A DNA stretch of 33,146 nt from NCBI GenBank assembly GCA_029933365.1, contig JAOZOH010000024.1, forward strand, positions 1-33,146, read 5' to 3'. Position 1 is the first letter of the stretch. Each line of letters starts with the position of its first letter. A program made the position numbers and the translations under genes. This stretch comes from Desulfuromusa sp. Lineage in GTDB: Bacteria > Desulfobacterota > Desulfuromonadia > Desulfuromonadales > Geopsychrobacteraceae. The notes under the pieces were generated by a model. That model saw only the letters and a program-made list of their open reading frames with translations. It did not search any database and was not told the origin of the DNA. Below, one piece after another: positions 16,751 through 25,723 of this stretch.

Positions 16751-18529
16751 CTAGTATTTGCCGAATTCGTCATCATCCAGTTGAATTGCCTTGGCTGGTT
16801 CCATGTTACCCCAAGAGGTATTTGTCTGCGGGTCCGACTGTGGTTTTGATGTTGCCACTGGTGGTAAGCTTGGTGCAGGCTGTTGAGTCTGCATTGGGGT
16901 GGCAATATAAGAAGAACCGACGGTTTTAAAGCGATCCACCATCTGCTGTAGATGATTGGTTTGACCTGAAAGTTCTTCTGCAATAGCAGCAGTTTCCTCG
17001 GCACTGGCGGTTGAGGCCTGGTTAACCGAATCAAGCAGGGTCAGCCCCTCATTGGCTTGAGCAATACCCAGTGATTGCTCATCACTGGATGCGGCAATTT
17101 CACCAACCAGATCAGAGACCTGAACAACTCCCTTGTAGATTTCATCAAGTGCCTTTGCGGTCTGATCCGCAATTTGAGCGCCATTCTCAGTTTTTTCTAC
17201 AGAACCTTGGATCAAATCTGTTGTTTCACTGGCAGCTTTGGCACTTCTTGCTGCCAGATTGCGTACTTCTTCGGCGACAACAGCAAAGCCCTTGCCGTGC
17301 TGTCCAGCACGAGCAGCCTCTACCGCAGCATTGAGAGCCAGAAGATTGGTCTGAAAGGCAATTTCATCAATAACCTTAATAATTTTACTGATATTTTGCC
17401 CCGCCTCATTGATTTCAGCCATGGCTTTGACCATCGCTTCCATGTGAATATTTCCTTCCTCTGCAGATTGCTTGGAGACTGCAGAGAGTTGATTAACCTG
17501 TTGCGCATTTTTGGCATTATTGCTGGTCTGTTCATTCATCTCGGTCATTGAAGCTGAAATCTCTTCCAGAGCCGCTGCCTGTTTTGTTGCTCCATCGGCC
17601 AGGGATGTACTGGTTGAGGAAACCTGCATTGCATCAGATGATACTTTATGGCTGGTTCGTTGTACTTCCTGAATGACCTCTGATAGCTTCTGATTTGTTT
17701 CGGCGAGCGGTTTTGCAATCAGACCGCCAGCCACAAAGGTAAAGTCTCCTTCGGCCAGACGGTGAAAAGCGGTTAGAATGTCATTCTTAAGCCTATCGGC
17801 AAATTGGTCCATGTCTCCGGCTAGTTGTCCAATTTCATCGCCTTGATTCATGTTCAGACGATGATCCAAATCACCATTATTCATTCCATCAACCATTTGT
17901 ACGACGGAACGTAATGGGCGAACTATCTTTCGGTTGATGAGTAGCCAAATAAGAAATGTAACAATCAGGACAACTATGCCGCCGATATAGAGGAAGGTGG
18001 TTAATCTCACCACTTTTTTCTGTGATTGTGTTGCATACATGCCGACCGCTTTGTTCATCTCCTGCAACAGGGTGCCATTGTTCTTCATGATTTCTTCAGC
18101 GGCCTGGTTGATTGCTGCATTGTTTTTTCCAGAGTTGAGGATAATCTGTACCTGTGTGGAAAAATCATTCCAGAGGGACTCAATATTGCGCAACTGGGTA
18201 AGAATTTCCTGGTTGCTGGTTGGCGGGAGATGCATACTGCTGTTGCCGTTAATCAGACCATTGAGTGAACTGTCAAACAGGTCATGGGTTTCTTTTAAAG
18301 AGGTGCGACTTTTCTCAACCGCCAGGCCAGCTTTGATGGTCATAGCCTCTTTAGACATTTTCTGGCTGAGCATCCGTTGCCGACCGGCAATGTTGATCAC
18401 GGTTGAGTCATTCTTCTGGTTTTTAAGGGTGATAACCGAAAAGAGAATCAAAAGAATGCTGACCAGGGTAATAATACAAATTGCACCGGTGAGTTTGGCG
18501 CTGAGGCCGATGGCTTTTGGCTGGGACAT
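16751..18529 (-). CDS. Methyl-accepting chemotaxis protein with PilJ-type periplasmic domain
   Basis: This 592-residue receptor has TM1 at about 13-35, a helical periplasmic domain and TM2 at about 177-198, then HAMP and the signalling domain. Right after TM1 comes [14 protein letters not shown] (45-58), the hallmark of the PilJ/type IV pili transducer N-terminal domain, shared with nitrate/nitrite-type helical sensors. The signalling tip matches the other two receptors, but the HAMP-adjacent part is more diverged. The C-terminus ends in acidic residues followed by EFGKY, which could be a tether for CheR or CheD (inference). GGAG lies 8 nt before the ATG. Confidence 0.9.
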   Translation of the reverse strand: MSQPKAIGLSAKLTGAICIITLVSILLILFSVITLKNQKNDSTVINIAGRQRMLSQKMSKEAMTIKAGLAVEKSRTSLKETHDLFDSSLNGLINGNSSMHLPPTSNQEILTQLRNIESLWNDFSTQVQIILNSGKNNAAINQAAEEIMKNNGTLLQEMNKAVGMYATQSQKKVVRLTTFLYIGGIVVLIVTFLIWLLINRKIVRPLRSVVQMVDGMNNGDLDHRLNMNQGDEIGQLAGDMDQFADRLKNDILTAFHRLAEGDFTFVAGGLIAKPLAETNQKLSEVIQEVQRTSHKVSSDAMQVSSTSTSLADGATKQAAALEEISASMTEMNEQTSNNAKNAQQVNQLSAVSKQSAEEGNIHMEAMVKAMAEINEAGQNISKIIKVIDEIAFQTNLLALNAAVEAARAGQHGKGFAVVAEEVRNLAARSAKAASETTDLIQGSVEKTENGAQIADQTAKALDEIYKGVVQVSDLVGEIAASSDEQSLGIAQANEGLTLLDSVNQASTASAEETAAIAEELSGQTNHLQQMVDRFKTVGSSYIATPMQTQQPAPSLPPVATSKPQSDPQTNTSWGNMEPAKAIQLDDDEFGKY

Positions 18530-18575
18530 AGAAATACTCCATATTATTAATGATTAACCATAGAACATGAAGCAT

Positions 18576-18603
18576 ATCTTACCTTGTTGGGATTAAATGT
18601 CAA
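18576..18603 (-). promoter_or_regulatory. Candidate sigma70-type promoter of the PilJ-type receptor
   Basis: On the minus strand a perfect TTGACA (18598-18603) is followed after 16 bp by TAAGAT (18576-18581), about 47 nt before the start codon. Spacing and the -35 are good; the -10 matches 4 of 6. Confidence 0.5.
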
Positions 18604-18705
18604 TGCTTTTTAATAATAAAAAACATATATTCGCGTGGGAAAGTTCTCAGTTTCTTTAAGATTGATAGCTGATTCCTCCCGAAAACTGTCGCCTCGATTT
18701 TTAAA

Positions 18706-18734
18706 AAAGGGTCACCCCTGTTTGGTGACCCTTT
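18706..18734 (-). terminator. Rho-independent terminator behind the oxidoreductase pseudogene
   Basis: An 11-bp stem, AAAGGGTCACC with GGTGACCCTTT, has a 7-nt loop and is followed on the minus strand by a run of T. It lies 31 nt past the end of the decayed oxidoreductase gene. A transcription unit once ended here and may still do so. Confidence 0.8.
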
Positions 18735-18765
18735 GTATTGTAATGATTTCCAGTGTTTTGTCATC

Positions 18766-19645
18766 TTAGACGGTCAGCTCCATTCCCCATATTCCACAGC
18801 CAATACAGTATTGATCATAAGAAATATATTCAAAAGCCATCTTCCTTGTCTTCTCGGCGAATGACTCCCCCAGGGCAGGCTTCCAGGTACATACTGCAAT
18901 CACGACAGATACCACAAGAGAGGCAGCGATTTGTTTCCTGAGTTGCATCGGTCACACTGAAACGACTGCGATTTTGGGGACGGAAAAGTTTCTTACTCAA
19001 ATAGGCCTGAGAAATCATGACTGGTTTATGTTTTGCGACTAATTTGTCACCGGCCAGATAGCTATCTATGTATTCAGCAGCTTCACGACCGTGACCAATG
19101 GCATGGGTCAGCAACCCCGGTTTGATCGTGTCCCTAGCAAAATCTCCGGTGCTTTGGCCAGCTGGCCACATTCATCAACCGCTGCCATGCCACGTTCATC
19201 CAACCATTCTTGGGGGAGATAGCCCAGATCAGGACGTTCACCGATAGAAATTATAATAGTGTCTGTCGCAAATAAGTGCCCATCTTTACTGTGTAGCCCT
19301 GAGCTATCGACTTTTTCGGTAAAGACTGGCCACTCAATTTTACCGCCGAGTTTTTCAAAATGGACGATCTCTTTTGTGAAAGCAGCCGGACGCTGAATAT
19401 CGATGGCTGTGACCTGTTTTGCCCCCATAGCATAGGCACCAAGGCAGACGTCCATTCCTGCATTTCCAGCACCGATAACTAGGATTTTTTCACCCACAGT
19501 CTGGGTTCTTACCATTGTTGAAATCTTTGAGGAATTCCAGCCCTTTGACCAGGCGTTCATATCCAGAAAATGGGATAACTACTGGAGTATGGGCACCGGA
19601 AGCGATGACGATAGAGTCATAATCCTGCTGTAATTGCTTAAATAG
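18766..19645 (-). pseudogene. Decayed GltD-like FAD/Fe-S oxidoreductase
   Basis: Three overlapping minus-strand frames make up one protein. The first, about 19530-19645, reads DYDSIVIASGAHTPVVIP and FLKDFNN. The second, to about 19130, has the NAD(P)-binding VIGAGNAGMDVC, IISIGERPDL and DECGQLAKAPE. The third has TIKPGLLTHAIGHGREAAEYI and a Cys-rich RCLSCGICRDC. A last shift near 18835 leads to QYCIGCGI, after which the final cluster looks deleted before WGMEL. At least three frameshifts are needed, and the N-terminal third is missing. The family is the glutamate synthase small-subunit-like oxidoreductases with ferredoxin domains. It lies behind ilvE. Confidence 0.8.
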
Positions 19646-19704
19646 TTAGTTGAGGGGAGCTGTTACACTTGGTATTTCTAAGCTAAGTTCTTCTCAGTTA
19701 GAGT

Positions 19705-19743
19705 ACTTGGTGCTTGTGCCCACCAAGTAGTGGGTGGGCACAA
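19705..19743. promoter_or_regulatory. Two mutually exclusive hairpins behind ilvE
   Basis: Hairpin A pairs ACTTGGTG (19705-19712) with CACCAAGT (19721-19728). Hairpin B pairs TTGTGCCCACC (19714-19724) with GGTGGGCACAA (19733-19743). They share bases 19721-19724, so both cannot form together. This is 14-53 nt past the ilvE stop and may be its terminator, though no clear U-tract follows. A palindromic repeat is equally possible. Confidence 0.45.
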
Positions 19744-19757
19744 ATGGCTTAGCAAAA

Positions 19758-20822
19758 CTAAAGGAGGGTAATCCAGCTATGGTTATCAGGCTGTCTGCCA
19801 TATTGGATAGCGGTCAATTTATCGTAGAGTTCCATGGTCAGCTTGCCCGGTTTTCCGTCGCCCAGCTGGACACAGTTATTTTTGTAGCAGAAGGAACCAA
19901 CCGGAGAGATAACCACGGCTGTTCCCGCACCGAAAGCTTCCTGCAAACGACTGTTTTCACTGCCTTCCATGATTTCATCGACACTTAAGGCACGTTCTTC
20001 GATTTCGTATCCCATCTCTTTAACCAGGGTCAGCACCGAGCGGCGAGTGATCCCATCCAAGACGGTTCCATGCAGCGGTGAGGTGACAATTTTACCATCA
20101 TAGAGGAACAGCATATTCATACTGCCAACTTCCTCAACAAAGCGTTTTTCCTTAGCATCCAACCAGAGGACCTGGTCATAGCCATTTTCAGCTGCTTCCT
20201 TTGCGGCATAGAGACTTGCGGCATAGTTACCACCGGTTTTGGCCTCGCCGGTTCCCCCTTCTGTAGCACGCACATAAAAATCAGAAATCCAGATTTTTAC
20301 CGGAGCAATACCCCCTTTGTAGTAGGCTCCTACCGGGCTGAGAATGACGTAACAAAGGTATTGATTGGCCGGCCGGACTCCGAGCATCGGCTCGGTTGCG
20401 ATCATCGTTGGACGAACATAAAGACTGGTTCCTTCGCTGTGCGGTACCCAATCTGCTTCCAACCGGATCAGTTTGAGCATGGCTTCAAGGAAGAATTTTT
20501 CATCAACTTGCGGCATACACATCCGTTCTGCACTGCGGTTGAAACGGGTGACATTGTCCGCTGGGCGGAACATTGCAAGACTACCATCAGGGCGGCGGAA
20601 AACTTTAAGTCCTTCAAAAATCTCCTGGGAGTAGTGTAGAACCATAGCCGCCGGGTCGAGTGAAAGGGGGCCATAGGGTTGAATCCGTGCCGAGTGCCAG
20701 CCTTTGTCGCTATCATATTCCATAATCAGCATCCGGTCGCTATACTGCTTACCGAATACCAGTTCATTTTCATCTTCAATCTTTGCTTTTGGGGTCGTGA
20801 CAGGCAAAACTTGTAAGTCCAT
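19758..20822 (-). CDS. ilvE: Branched-chain amino acid aminotransferase
   Basis: This 354-residue PLP enzyme interconverts Leu, Ile and Val with their 2-oxoacids using glutamate/2-oxoglutarate. The length and motifs fit the longer BCAT type: SQEIFEGLKVFRRPDG, RPTMIATEP and the PLP lysine K195 in GEAKTGGNYAAS. FGAGTAVVISPVG follows near the C-terminus. I start at the ATG with GGAG 8 nt upstream (20820-20822), not the ATG 15 codons earlier. A possible TTGCAG-16-GATAAA promoter and a CAGCAC-6-GTGCTG inverted repeat (20867-20884) lie in the gap shared with divergent larA. Confidence 0.94.
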   Translation of the reverse strand: MDLQVLPVTTPKAKIEDENELVFGKQYSDRMLIMEYDSDKGWHSARIQPYGPLSLDPAAMVLHYSQEIFEGLKVFRRPDGSLAMFRPADNVTRFNRSAERMCMPQVDEKFFLEAMLKLIRLEADWVPHSEGTSLYVRPTMIATEPMLGVRPANQYLCYVILSPVGAYYKGGIAPVKIWISDFYVRATEGGTGEAKTGGNYAASLYAAKEAAENGYDQVLWLDAKEKRFVEEVGSMNMLFLYDGKIVTSPLHGTVLDGITRRSVLTLVKEMGYEIEERALSVDEIMEGSENSRLQEAFGAGTAVVISPVGSFCYKNNCVQLGDGKPGKLTMELYDKLTAIQYGRQPDNHSWITLL

Positions 20823-21010
20823 GATGAATTCTCCAGTTAACATAAATAAGAGGCTATTTTTTATCACAGCACCTGCCTGTGCTGCAACAATATCTCTTTG
20901 CTAAGCTTGTTTCAGGGAGTGTTTTTCAGTATTGTTGATTTTTGCTGCAGGTTTTCAAGGCTCGCAGAGAACGTCCAGGAAATCAGCTTTTGATTGCTGA
21001 AAGAGAAAAG

Positions 21011-22288
21011 ATGGAAACAATAGAATTAAAATATGGTGTCAACTCATTTTCCTGTCAGTTGCCTAGTGCCAAAATACTTCAGCCGGAACACTTGCCGGAA
21101 CCGTCTGCTGCTGAGCTGTTGGTCCGGGATGCACTGGCCAATCCTATCGATTTATGGCCTCTGGATAAGATTTTACGGCCGGGGGAAACAGTTGCTATAG
21201 TCACTTCTGATATAACCCGCTACAGCGGTAGTGAAATATATCTGCCGGTTCTGGTTACTGAACTCAACGCAATGGGGATTCCTGATGGTGATATTGAGAT
21301 CATCATTGCGTTGGGAATCCATCGCAAGCAGACTGAAGGGGAACAGCGTAAAATACTCGGTTCTCTGTATGGTCGAATTGCGGTTTGCGATCACGAATGT
21401 GATGATCCTGCGGAATTGGTCGATTTAGGGATGACAAATTCCGGTATTTCAGTACAGGTCAATCGCCGGGTGGTTGAAGCTGATCGGGTGATTGTTACCG
21501 GTACGATCGGTTTCCACTATTTTGCTGGTTTCGGTGGTGGGCGTAAAGGGTTGGTGCCGGGGGTTGCCAGTCGTGAAACCTGTATGGCGAGTCACTTTGC
21601 TGTATTTAACCCGCCAAAGATCGGGGGGAAACATCCAAATGCGGTGACCGGGGTTTTGACCGGTAATCCGGTTGACCGAAATCTGGTTCAGGCAGCGCGA
21701 CTGGTCAAGCCCGATTTTTTGTTGAATACGGTTCTTTCCCCACAAAAGGAGATTCTTGGCGTATTTTGCGGGGATCTGGAACAGGCTCACCTGGCTGGTT
21801 GTGAGATGGTGCGGCAACTGTTTCAGGTTGTGGTGTCTGAACCTGCTGATCTGGCCGTGATCTCCTGCGGTGGAGAACCAAAAGATATCAATTTTATCCA
21901 GGCACAAAAAGCGCTTGATTATGGTTGTCGAGCGGTTAAAGAGGGGGGGACAATTATTTTTCTGGCAGCGTGCCGGGATGGTTTTGGTCACGACACTTTT
22001 TTTGATTGGTTCCGTTATCAGGATCTGGATGAATTTGAAAGTGCTTTGCGGGAAAATTACCAGATCAACGGTCAGACTGCCCATGCAGTTTTGTCTAAAG
22101 CGCGGCGTTTCCGGGTGATTCTGATCAGTGAATTTACCGTTGAGCAAACCGGCAAGATGGGAATGGAGAAAGCTGTTGATTTACAGAGTGCGCTGGATTT
22201 AGTGCTACCGGATTTAGATCAAGAAGCAAAGATTGTGGTTATCCCTGATGGTGGGATGGTTCTGCCTATCGTTGAAGAAACTATATAA
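21011..22288 (+). CDS. larA: LarA-family nickel-pincer lactate racemase
   Basis: This 425-residue protein is the same length as Lactiplantibacillus LarA. The catalytic set is intact: D67 and R70 in TSDITRY, H104 in ALGIHR, H169 in GFHYFAGFGGGRK, K179 (the covalent pyridinium lysine) and H195 in ASHF. LarA interconverts D- and L-lactate using a nickel-pincer nucleotide made by LarB, LarC and LarE; none of these is in the window. Some LarA homologues racemise other 2-hydroxyacids. The ATG at 21011 is preferred because family similarity begins there, though the ribosome site is weak. GlcD/GlcF-type oxidase genes downstream support a role in lactate use. Confidence 0.88.
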   Translation: METIELKYGVNSFSCQLPSAKILQPEHLPEPSAAELLVRDALANPIDLWPLDKILRPGETVAIVTSDITRYSGSEIYLPVLVTELNAMGIPDGDIEIIIALGIHRKQTEGEQRKILGSLYGRIAVCDHECDDPAELVDLGMTNSGISVQVNRRVVEADRVIVTGTIGFHYFAGFGGGRKGLVPGVASRETCMASHFAVFNPPKIGGKHPNAVTGVLTGNPVDRNLVQAARLVKPDFLLNTVLSPQKEILGVFCGDLEQAHLAGCEMVRQLFQVVVSEPADLAVISCGGEPKDINFIQAQKALDYGCRAVKEGGTIIFLAACRDGFGHDTFFDWFRYQDLDEFESALRENYQINGQTAHAVLSKARRFRVILISEFTVEQTGKMGMEKAVDLQSALDLVLPDLDQEAKIVVIPDGGMVLPIVEETI

Positions 22289-22298
22289 CCAAAAGATA

Positions 22299-22401
22299 GC
22301 TACCAAGACACAAAGTCACAAAGAAAAACTGTTATTTGGATTTAAAATCAAAAAATGATTTTTAGTTTTGGATCTTCTTGGTGCCTTTGTGTCTTGGTGG
22401 C
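22299..22401. repeat. Octamer-armed inverted repeat, copy 1
   Basis: 103 bp between larA and the HDOD-GGDEF gene. Left arm 22299-22325 and right arm 22375-22401 pair at 24 of 27 positions. Each arm is a GCC/GCT end followed by three 8-bp units such as ACCAAGAC, ACAAAGTC and ACAAAGAA. The loop is AT-rich and very similar to that of copy 2. Confidence 0.85.
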
Positions 22402-22434
22402 AAGTCATTGTATGTCGAAATAAAAGGAATTTAT

Positions 22435-23991
22435 ATGCCAACAAAAGAAGATGTTATCCAGCGGGTGATCGAGACTGGTTCTTTGCCTACTCTCTCGACA
22501 GTCGCATCCACGTTGATTAATATTACCGGTAAAGAAGAAACCACCATCTACGATATTTCCAAATTAATTGCTCAAGATGTGTCGTTATCATCCAAAATTT
22601 TGAAGGTAGTGAACTCCTCTTTTTATAATTTTCCTAACGAGGTTGGAACGATTCAGCAAGCGGTCGCTATCTTAGGAACCAATGCGGTACGGAGCTTGGT
22701 GTTATCTTTCTCTTTTCTGAATATGGAACGGCCACAGCACGGAGCAGGGTTTAATTATGGGCGTTTCTGGGAGGAATCCCTTGCAGCTGCAGTTGCATCC
22801 AAACTGATTATGGCCAAGGTCTCAGATCAGGATCCGGAAGAGGCTTTTACGGTCAGTTTGTTGCAGAATCTGGGGAAATTGATTTTGGCTTGCGCCTATC
22901 GTGAAACCTATGATCAGCTTCTTGAAGAAGCGGCAGGCAGTGAAAAACGCCTCCTGGAGTTGGAAGATGAGCGGATCGGCGCTAATCATGCTTATATTGG
23001 TGGTGAGGCGGCGAAACGGTGGAATTTTCCAGACAGTTTGGCCGTGCCAATTATCTATCACCACGATCCTGATAGTTATCCCGGGGATGATGCTGCTATA
23101 AAAACAGAGATTGGGGTGGTGCACCTGGCAGCGCTACTGGCTAATATTATGTATTCCGGCAATCCAATTGACTACCATGCTCCCTTTCGTGAGCGTGCCC
23201 AGAAAATCTTCAAACTTGATACCGCCAGCATCGATGGAATTCTTGAACAGGCTAACGGAGAGGTTGCTAAAGCCGCGAATTATTTTGGTCTGAATATTCA
23301 GGGAACGGCCTCAATCCCGGAGATTTTACAGCAGGCCAACATTGAGCTTAGTTTGCTCAATATGAGTTATGAGCAGATCAACCGGGAGCTGGTTCAGTCA
23401 AAGATGCAATTGGAAAAATTAACTTCTGAATTGAAAGAAAAGAATTCTTATTTAGAGGAGATCGCCAATCTGGATGGCTTAACCCAGATTTATAATCATC
23501 GCTATTTTCAGGAATCTCTCGATAAGGAAATCAGCAGAAGTATCCGCCAGGAGAATGAATTAGGTTTGATTTTGGCAGATATTGATAACTTCAAAAGATT
23601 CAACGACTTTTACGGTCATCAGGCGGGTGACTATGTGTTAAGAGAAGTCGCTAGCCTCTGTGGTGGAGTGATCAGGGAATATGATCTTATCGCTCGCTAT
23701 GGTGGTGAGGAGTTTGTTTTTATTTTGCCCGAAACAAACCAGGCTGATGCTTTGATTGTCGCAGAAAAGATCCGTACTGCCATTGAACAACATCCGTTTA
23801 GTTTTGATGGTGATGACTATCGGGTAACCAGCAGTTTTGGTGTTGCGGTTTTTTCTGGGACCGAGAAGCCGATGAAAAAAACTGAGTTGATTGAACGCGC
23901 CGATAAAGCTCTTTACACAGCAAAGAAAAAAGGGCGCAATCGGGTCGAGCCTTATGCAGAGAAGAGTGGCTGGTTCGGTAAATCAAAGTAG
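22435..23991 (+). CDS. HDOD-GGDEF diguanylate cyclase
   Basis: The protein has 518 residues. The N-terminal HDOD domain (about 10-280) has a degenerate HD site (QN at 144-145 in SLLQNLGK) but keeps YHHDP at 208-212. A coiled coil (about 300-345) leads to a GGDEF domain with LDGLTQIYNHRYF and the active GGEEF at 423-427. A product-inhibition site RxxD (REYD, 414-417) is placed five residues before it. It should make c-di-GMP, controlled through HDOD (inference). I start at the ATG with AAAAGGAA upstream (22435); the frame's earlier codons run into the repeat. It sits between larA and glcD-like, flanked by repeats. Confidence 0.92.
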   Translation: MPTKEDVIQRVIETGSLPTLSTVASTLINITGKEETTIYDISKLIAQDVSLSSKILKVVNSSFYNFPNEVGTIQQAVAILGTNAVRSLVLSFSFLNMERPQHGAGFNYGRFWEESLAAAVASKLIMAKVSDQDPEEAFTVSLLQNLGKLILACAYRETYDQLLEEAAGSEKRLLELEDERIGANHAYIGGEAAKRWNFPDSLAVPIIYHHDPDSYPGDDAAIKTEIGVVHLAALLANIMYSGNPIDYHAPFRERAQKIFKLDTASIDGILEQANGEVAKAANYFGLNIQGTASIPEILQQANIELSLLNMSYEQINRELVQSKMQLEKLTSELKEKNSYLEEIANLDGLTQIYNHRYFQESLDKEISRSIRQENELGLILADIDNFKRFNDFYGHQAGDYVLREVASLCGGVIREYDLIARYGGEEFVFILPETNQADALIVAEKIRTAIEQHPFSFDGDDYRVTSSFGVAVFSGTEKPMKKTELIERADKALYTAKKKGRNRVEPYAEKSGWFGKSK

Positions 23992-24030
23992 ACTTGTTTG
24001 GTTGTATATTGGATAATCAAAACAGAACTG

Positions 24031-24133
24031 GCCACCAAGACACCAAGTCACAAAGAAGAACAGTTCTTTGGGCTTAAAATAAAAAAATGATTTTTAGTTT
24101 TGGATCTTCTTGGCGCCTGTGTGTTTTGGTGGC
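24031..24133. repeat. Octamer-armed inverted repeat, copy 2
   Basis: 103 bp between the HDOD-GGDEF gene and the glcD-like gene, the same length as copy 1. The left arm has units ACCAAGAC, ACCAAGTC and ACAAAGAA after GCC. Loop and right arm share long identical stretches with copy 1 (for example ATGATTTTTAGTTTTGGATC), showing common descent of the whole element and not only of the arms. Confidence 0.87.
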
Positions 24134-24194
24134 AATATTTGGTTCTAAAGATTTTAGGATTTGATTTTGTTTGAATATAAAAGGAAATTGACTC

Positions 24195-25580
24195 ATGTTT
24201 GATAAAAGTATTGTCGCAGCTCTTCAACAGATCAGCGGTAAAGACCAGGTTCTGACCGACAAAGCCGATCTGATCTGTTATTCATATGATGCGACGCAGA
24301 AGCAGTACCTCCCCGATGTGGTTGTCCATCCCGGTAGTGCTGCAGAGATCAGCCAGATCATGAAGGTGGCTAACGAAAAGAAAATCCCGGTTTTCCCCCG
24401 TGGAGCCGGAACCGGGTTTACTGGCGGGAGTGTGCCGACCGCAGGTGGAATTGTCCTTGGTTTGACACGGCTGGACAATATTCTGGATATTGATGAAGAG
24501 AATCTTGTCGCAACCATAGAGCCTGGTGTTGTAACCGCAGATTTTCAGAAAACTGTAGAAAAAGTTGGTCTGTTTTATCCTCCTGATCCAGCCTCTCTCA
24601 AGGTCTCGACCATGGGAGGTAACGTAGCTGAATGTGCTGGTGGACCACGCTGTGTTAAGTATGGCGTCACAAAAGATTATATTATTGGCCTGGAAATTGT
24701 GACTCCGACTGGTGATATTATCAAAACCGGTGGGCCGACAATGAAAGGGGTAGTTGGTTATGACCTGACCAAGCTGATCTGTGGTAGCGAGGGGACGTTG
24801 GCGGTGATTACCAAGATTATTGTCAAGCTTCTACCGAAGCCTGAAGCGAAGAAAACCATGCTGGTGCTATTTGATTCTATTGACGGTGCGGCGCAAGCTG
24901 TTTCGGCGATAATTAGGGGGAAGATTATTCCAACAACGCTTGAATTTCTTGATGCCCGCACCCTTGATTGTCTTCGTCAGGCAACCGATTTGGATGTTCC
25001 GGAGGCGGCACAAGCGGTTCTGCTTATCGAGGTGGATGGTGATCGGGAATTTCTGGATAAGCAGGTTGCCAAAGTTTCCACGATTGTTCAGCCCCTGGGT
25101 GTTGTGGAGATCAGGGTTGCAGAAACTCCGGTTGAAAGCGAAGCCCTCTGGGAGATGCGCCGTTCTATTTCAGCATCGTTACGCCAGGTTAATCCCGATA
25201 AGTTCAATGAAGATATCTGTGTTCCGCGCTCCAAGGTACCCGAGATGATCCGTAAAATTGAACATATTGCCGATAAATATCAAATTCCGATTGTCAATTA
25301 CGGCCACGCAGGTGATGGGAACATCCACGTCAATATCATGGTTGATGAGAAAGTCCCAGGTGACCATGAAAAAGCCGAAAAAGCGGTGGTGGAAGTTTTT
25401 GAGGGGACATTGGAGTTAGGTGGAACAATGAGTGGCGAACATGGTGTCGGAATCATGAAAGCCCCTTTTATTACTATGGAGCTGTCAGATAATGTCGTTG
25501 ACTATATGAAGACGATCAAAGGGGCCCTCGATCCTAATAATATCCTGAATCCCGGGAAAATTTTCCCGAGTGATGTGTAG
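24195..25580 (+). CDS. GlcD-like FAD-binding 2-hydroxyacid (D-lactate/glycolate) dehydrogenase
   Basis: This 461-residue FAD-linked oxidase oxidises a 2-hydroxyacid and passes electrons to a partner Fe-S protein. PCMH-type FAD motifs are visible: PVFPRGAGTGFTGGSVP (65-81), PPDPAS and MGGNVAECAGGPRCVKYG, then GSEGTLAVIT. The C-terminal half has the metal/substrate-site NYGHAGDGNIH and SGEHGVG. D-lactate is favoured over glycolate because of neighbouring larA, but sequence alone does not decide. AAGGAAA lies 7 nt before the ATG. The Fe-S partner follows after a 143-bp gap filled mostly by a repeat. Confidence 0.88.
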   Translation: MFDKSIVAALQQISGKDQVLTDKADLICYSYDATQKQYLPDVVVHPGSAAEISQIMKVANEKKIPVFPRGAGTGFTGGSVPTAGGIVLGLTRLDNILDIDEENLVATIEPGVVTADFQKTVEKVGLFYPPDPASLKVSTMGGNVAECAGGPRCVKYGVTKDYIIGLEIVTPTGDIIKTGGPTMKGVVGYDLTKLICGSEGTLAVITKIIVKLLPKPEAKKTMLVLFDSIDGAAQAVSAIIRGKIIPTTLEFLDARTLDCLRQATDLDVPEAAQAVLLIEVDGDREFLDKQVAKVSTIVQPLGVVEIRVAETPVESEALWEMRRSISASLRQVNPDKFNEDICVPRSKVPEMIRKIEHIADKYQIPIVNYGHAGDGNIHVNIMVDEKVPGDHEKAEKAVVEVFEGTLELGGTMSGEHGVGIMKAPFITMELSDNVVDYMKTIKGALDPNNILNPGKIFPSDV

Positions 25581-25601
25581 AAAATCAATAAAACAAAGAT
25601 A

Positions 25602-25699
25602 GCCACCAAGACACCAAGAAAAGCTTAAAGTCCGTTTTGGGTTCAAACAAAAATAGTTTTTTGTTTTTGACCTTCTTGGAGTCTTTGTTTCTTGGTGGC
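25602..25699. repeat. Octamer-armed inverted repeat, copy 3
   Basis: 98 bp between glcD-like and glcF-like genes. The left arm has only two octamers (ACCAAGAC, ACCAAGAA), while the right arm keeps three, so one unit was lost. It interrupts an expected two-gene operon. Confidence 0.84.
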
Positions 25700-25723
25700 T
25701 AATTTAAAGGTTTTGATTATTAT

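Noticed and set aside
18766..18948. Separate 60-codon protein with an apparent signal peptide
   Set aside because: The apparent signal peptide arises from the out-of-frame reading of the Fe-S region. The downstream part (QYCIGCGI) continues the decayed oxidoreductase.
20867..20884. CAGCAC-6-GTGCTG as a firm operator between ilvE and larA
   Set aside because: A 6-bp inverted repeat can occur by chance and no second copy was seen, so it is only mentioned under ilvE.
21449..22147. Minus-strand open frame of 232 codons opposite larA
   Set aside because: It has no family resemblance, and the sense strand encodes LarA with all active-site residues.
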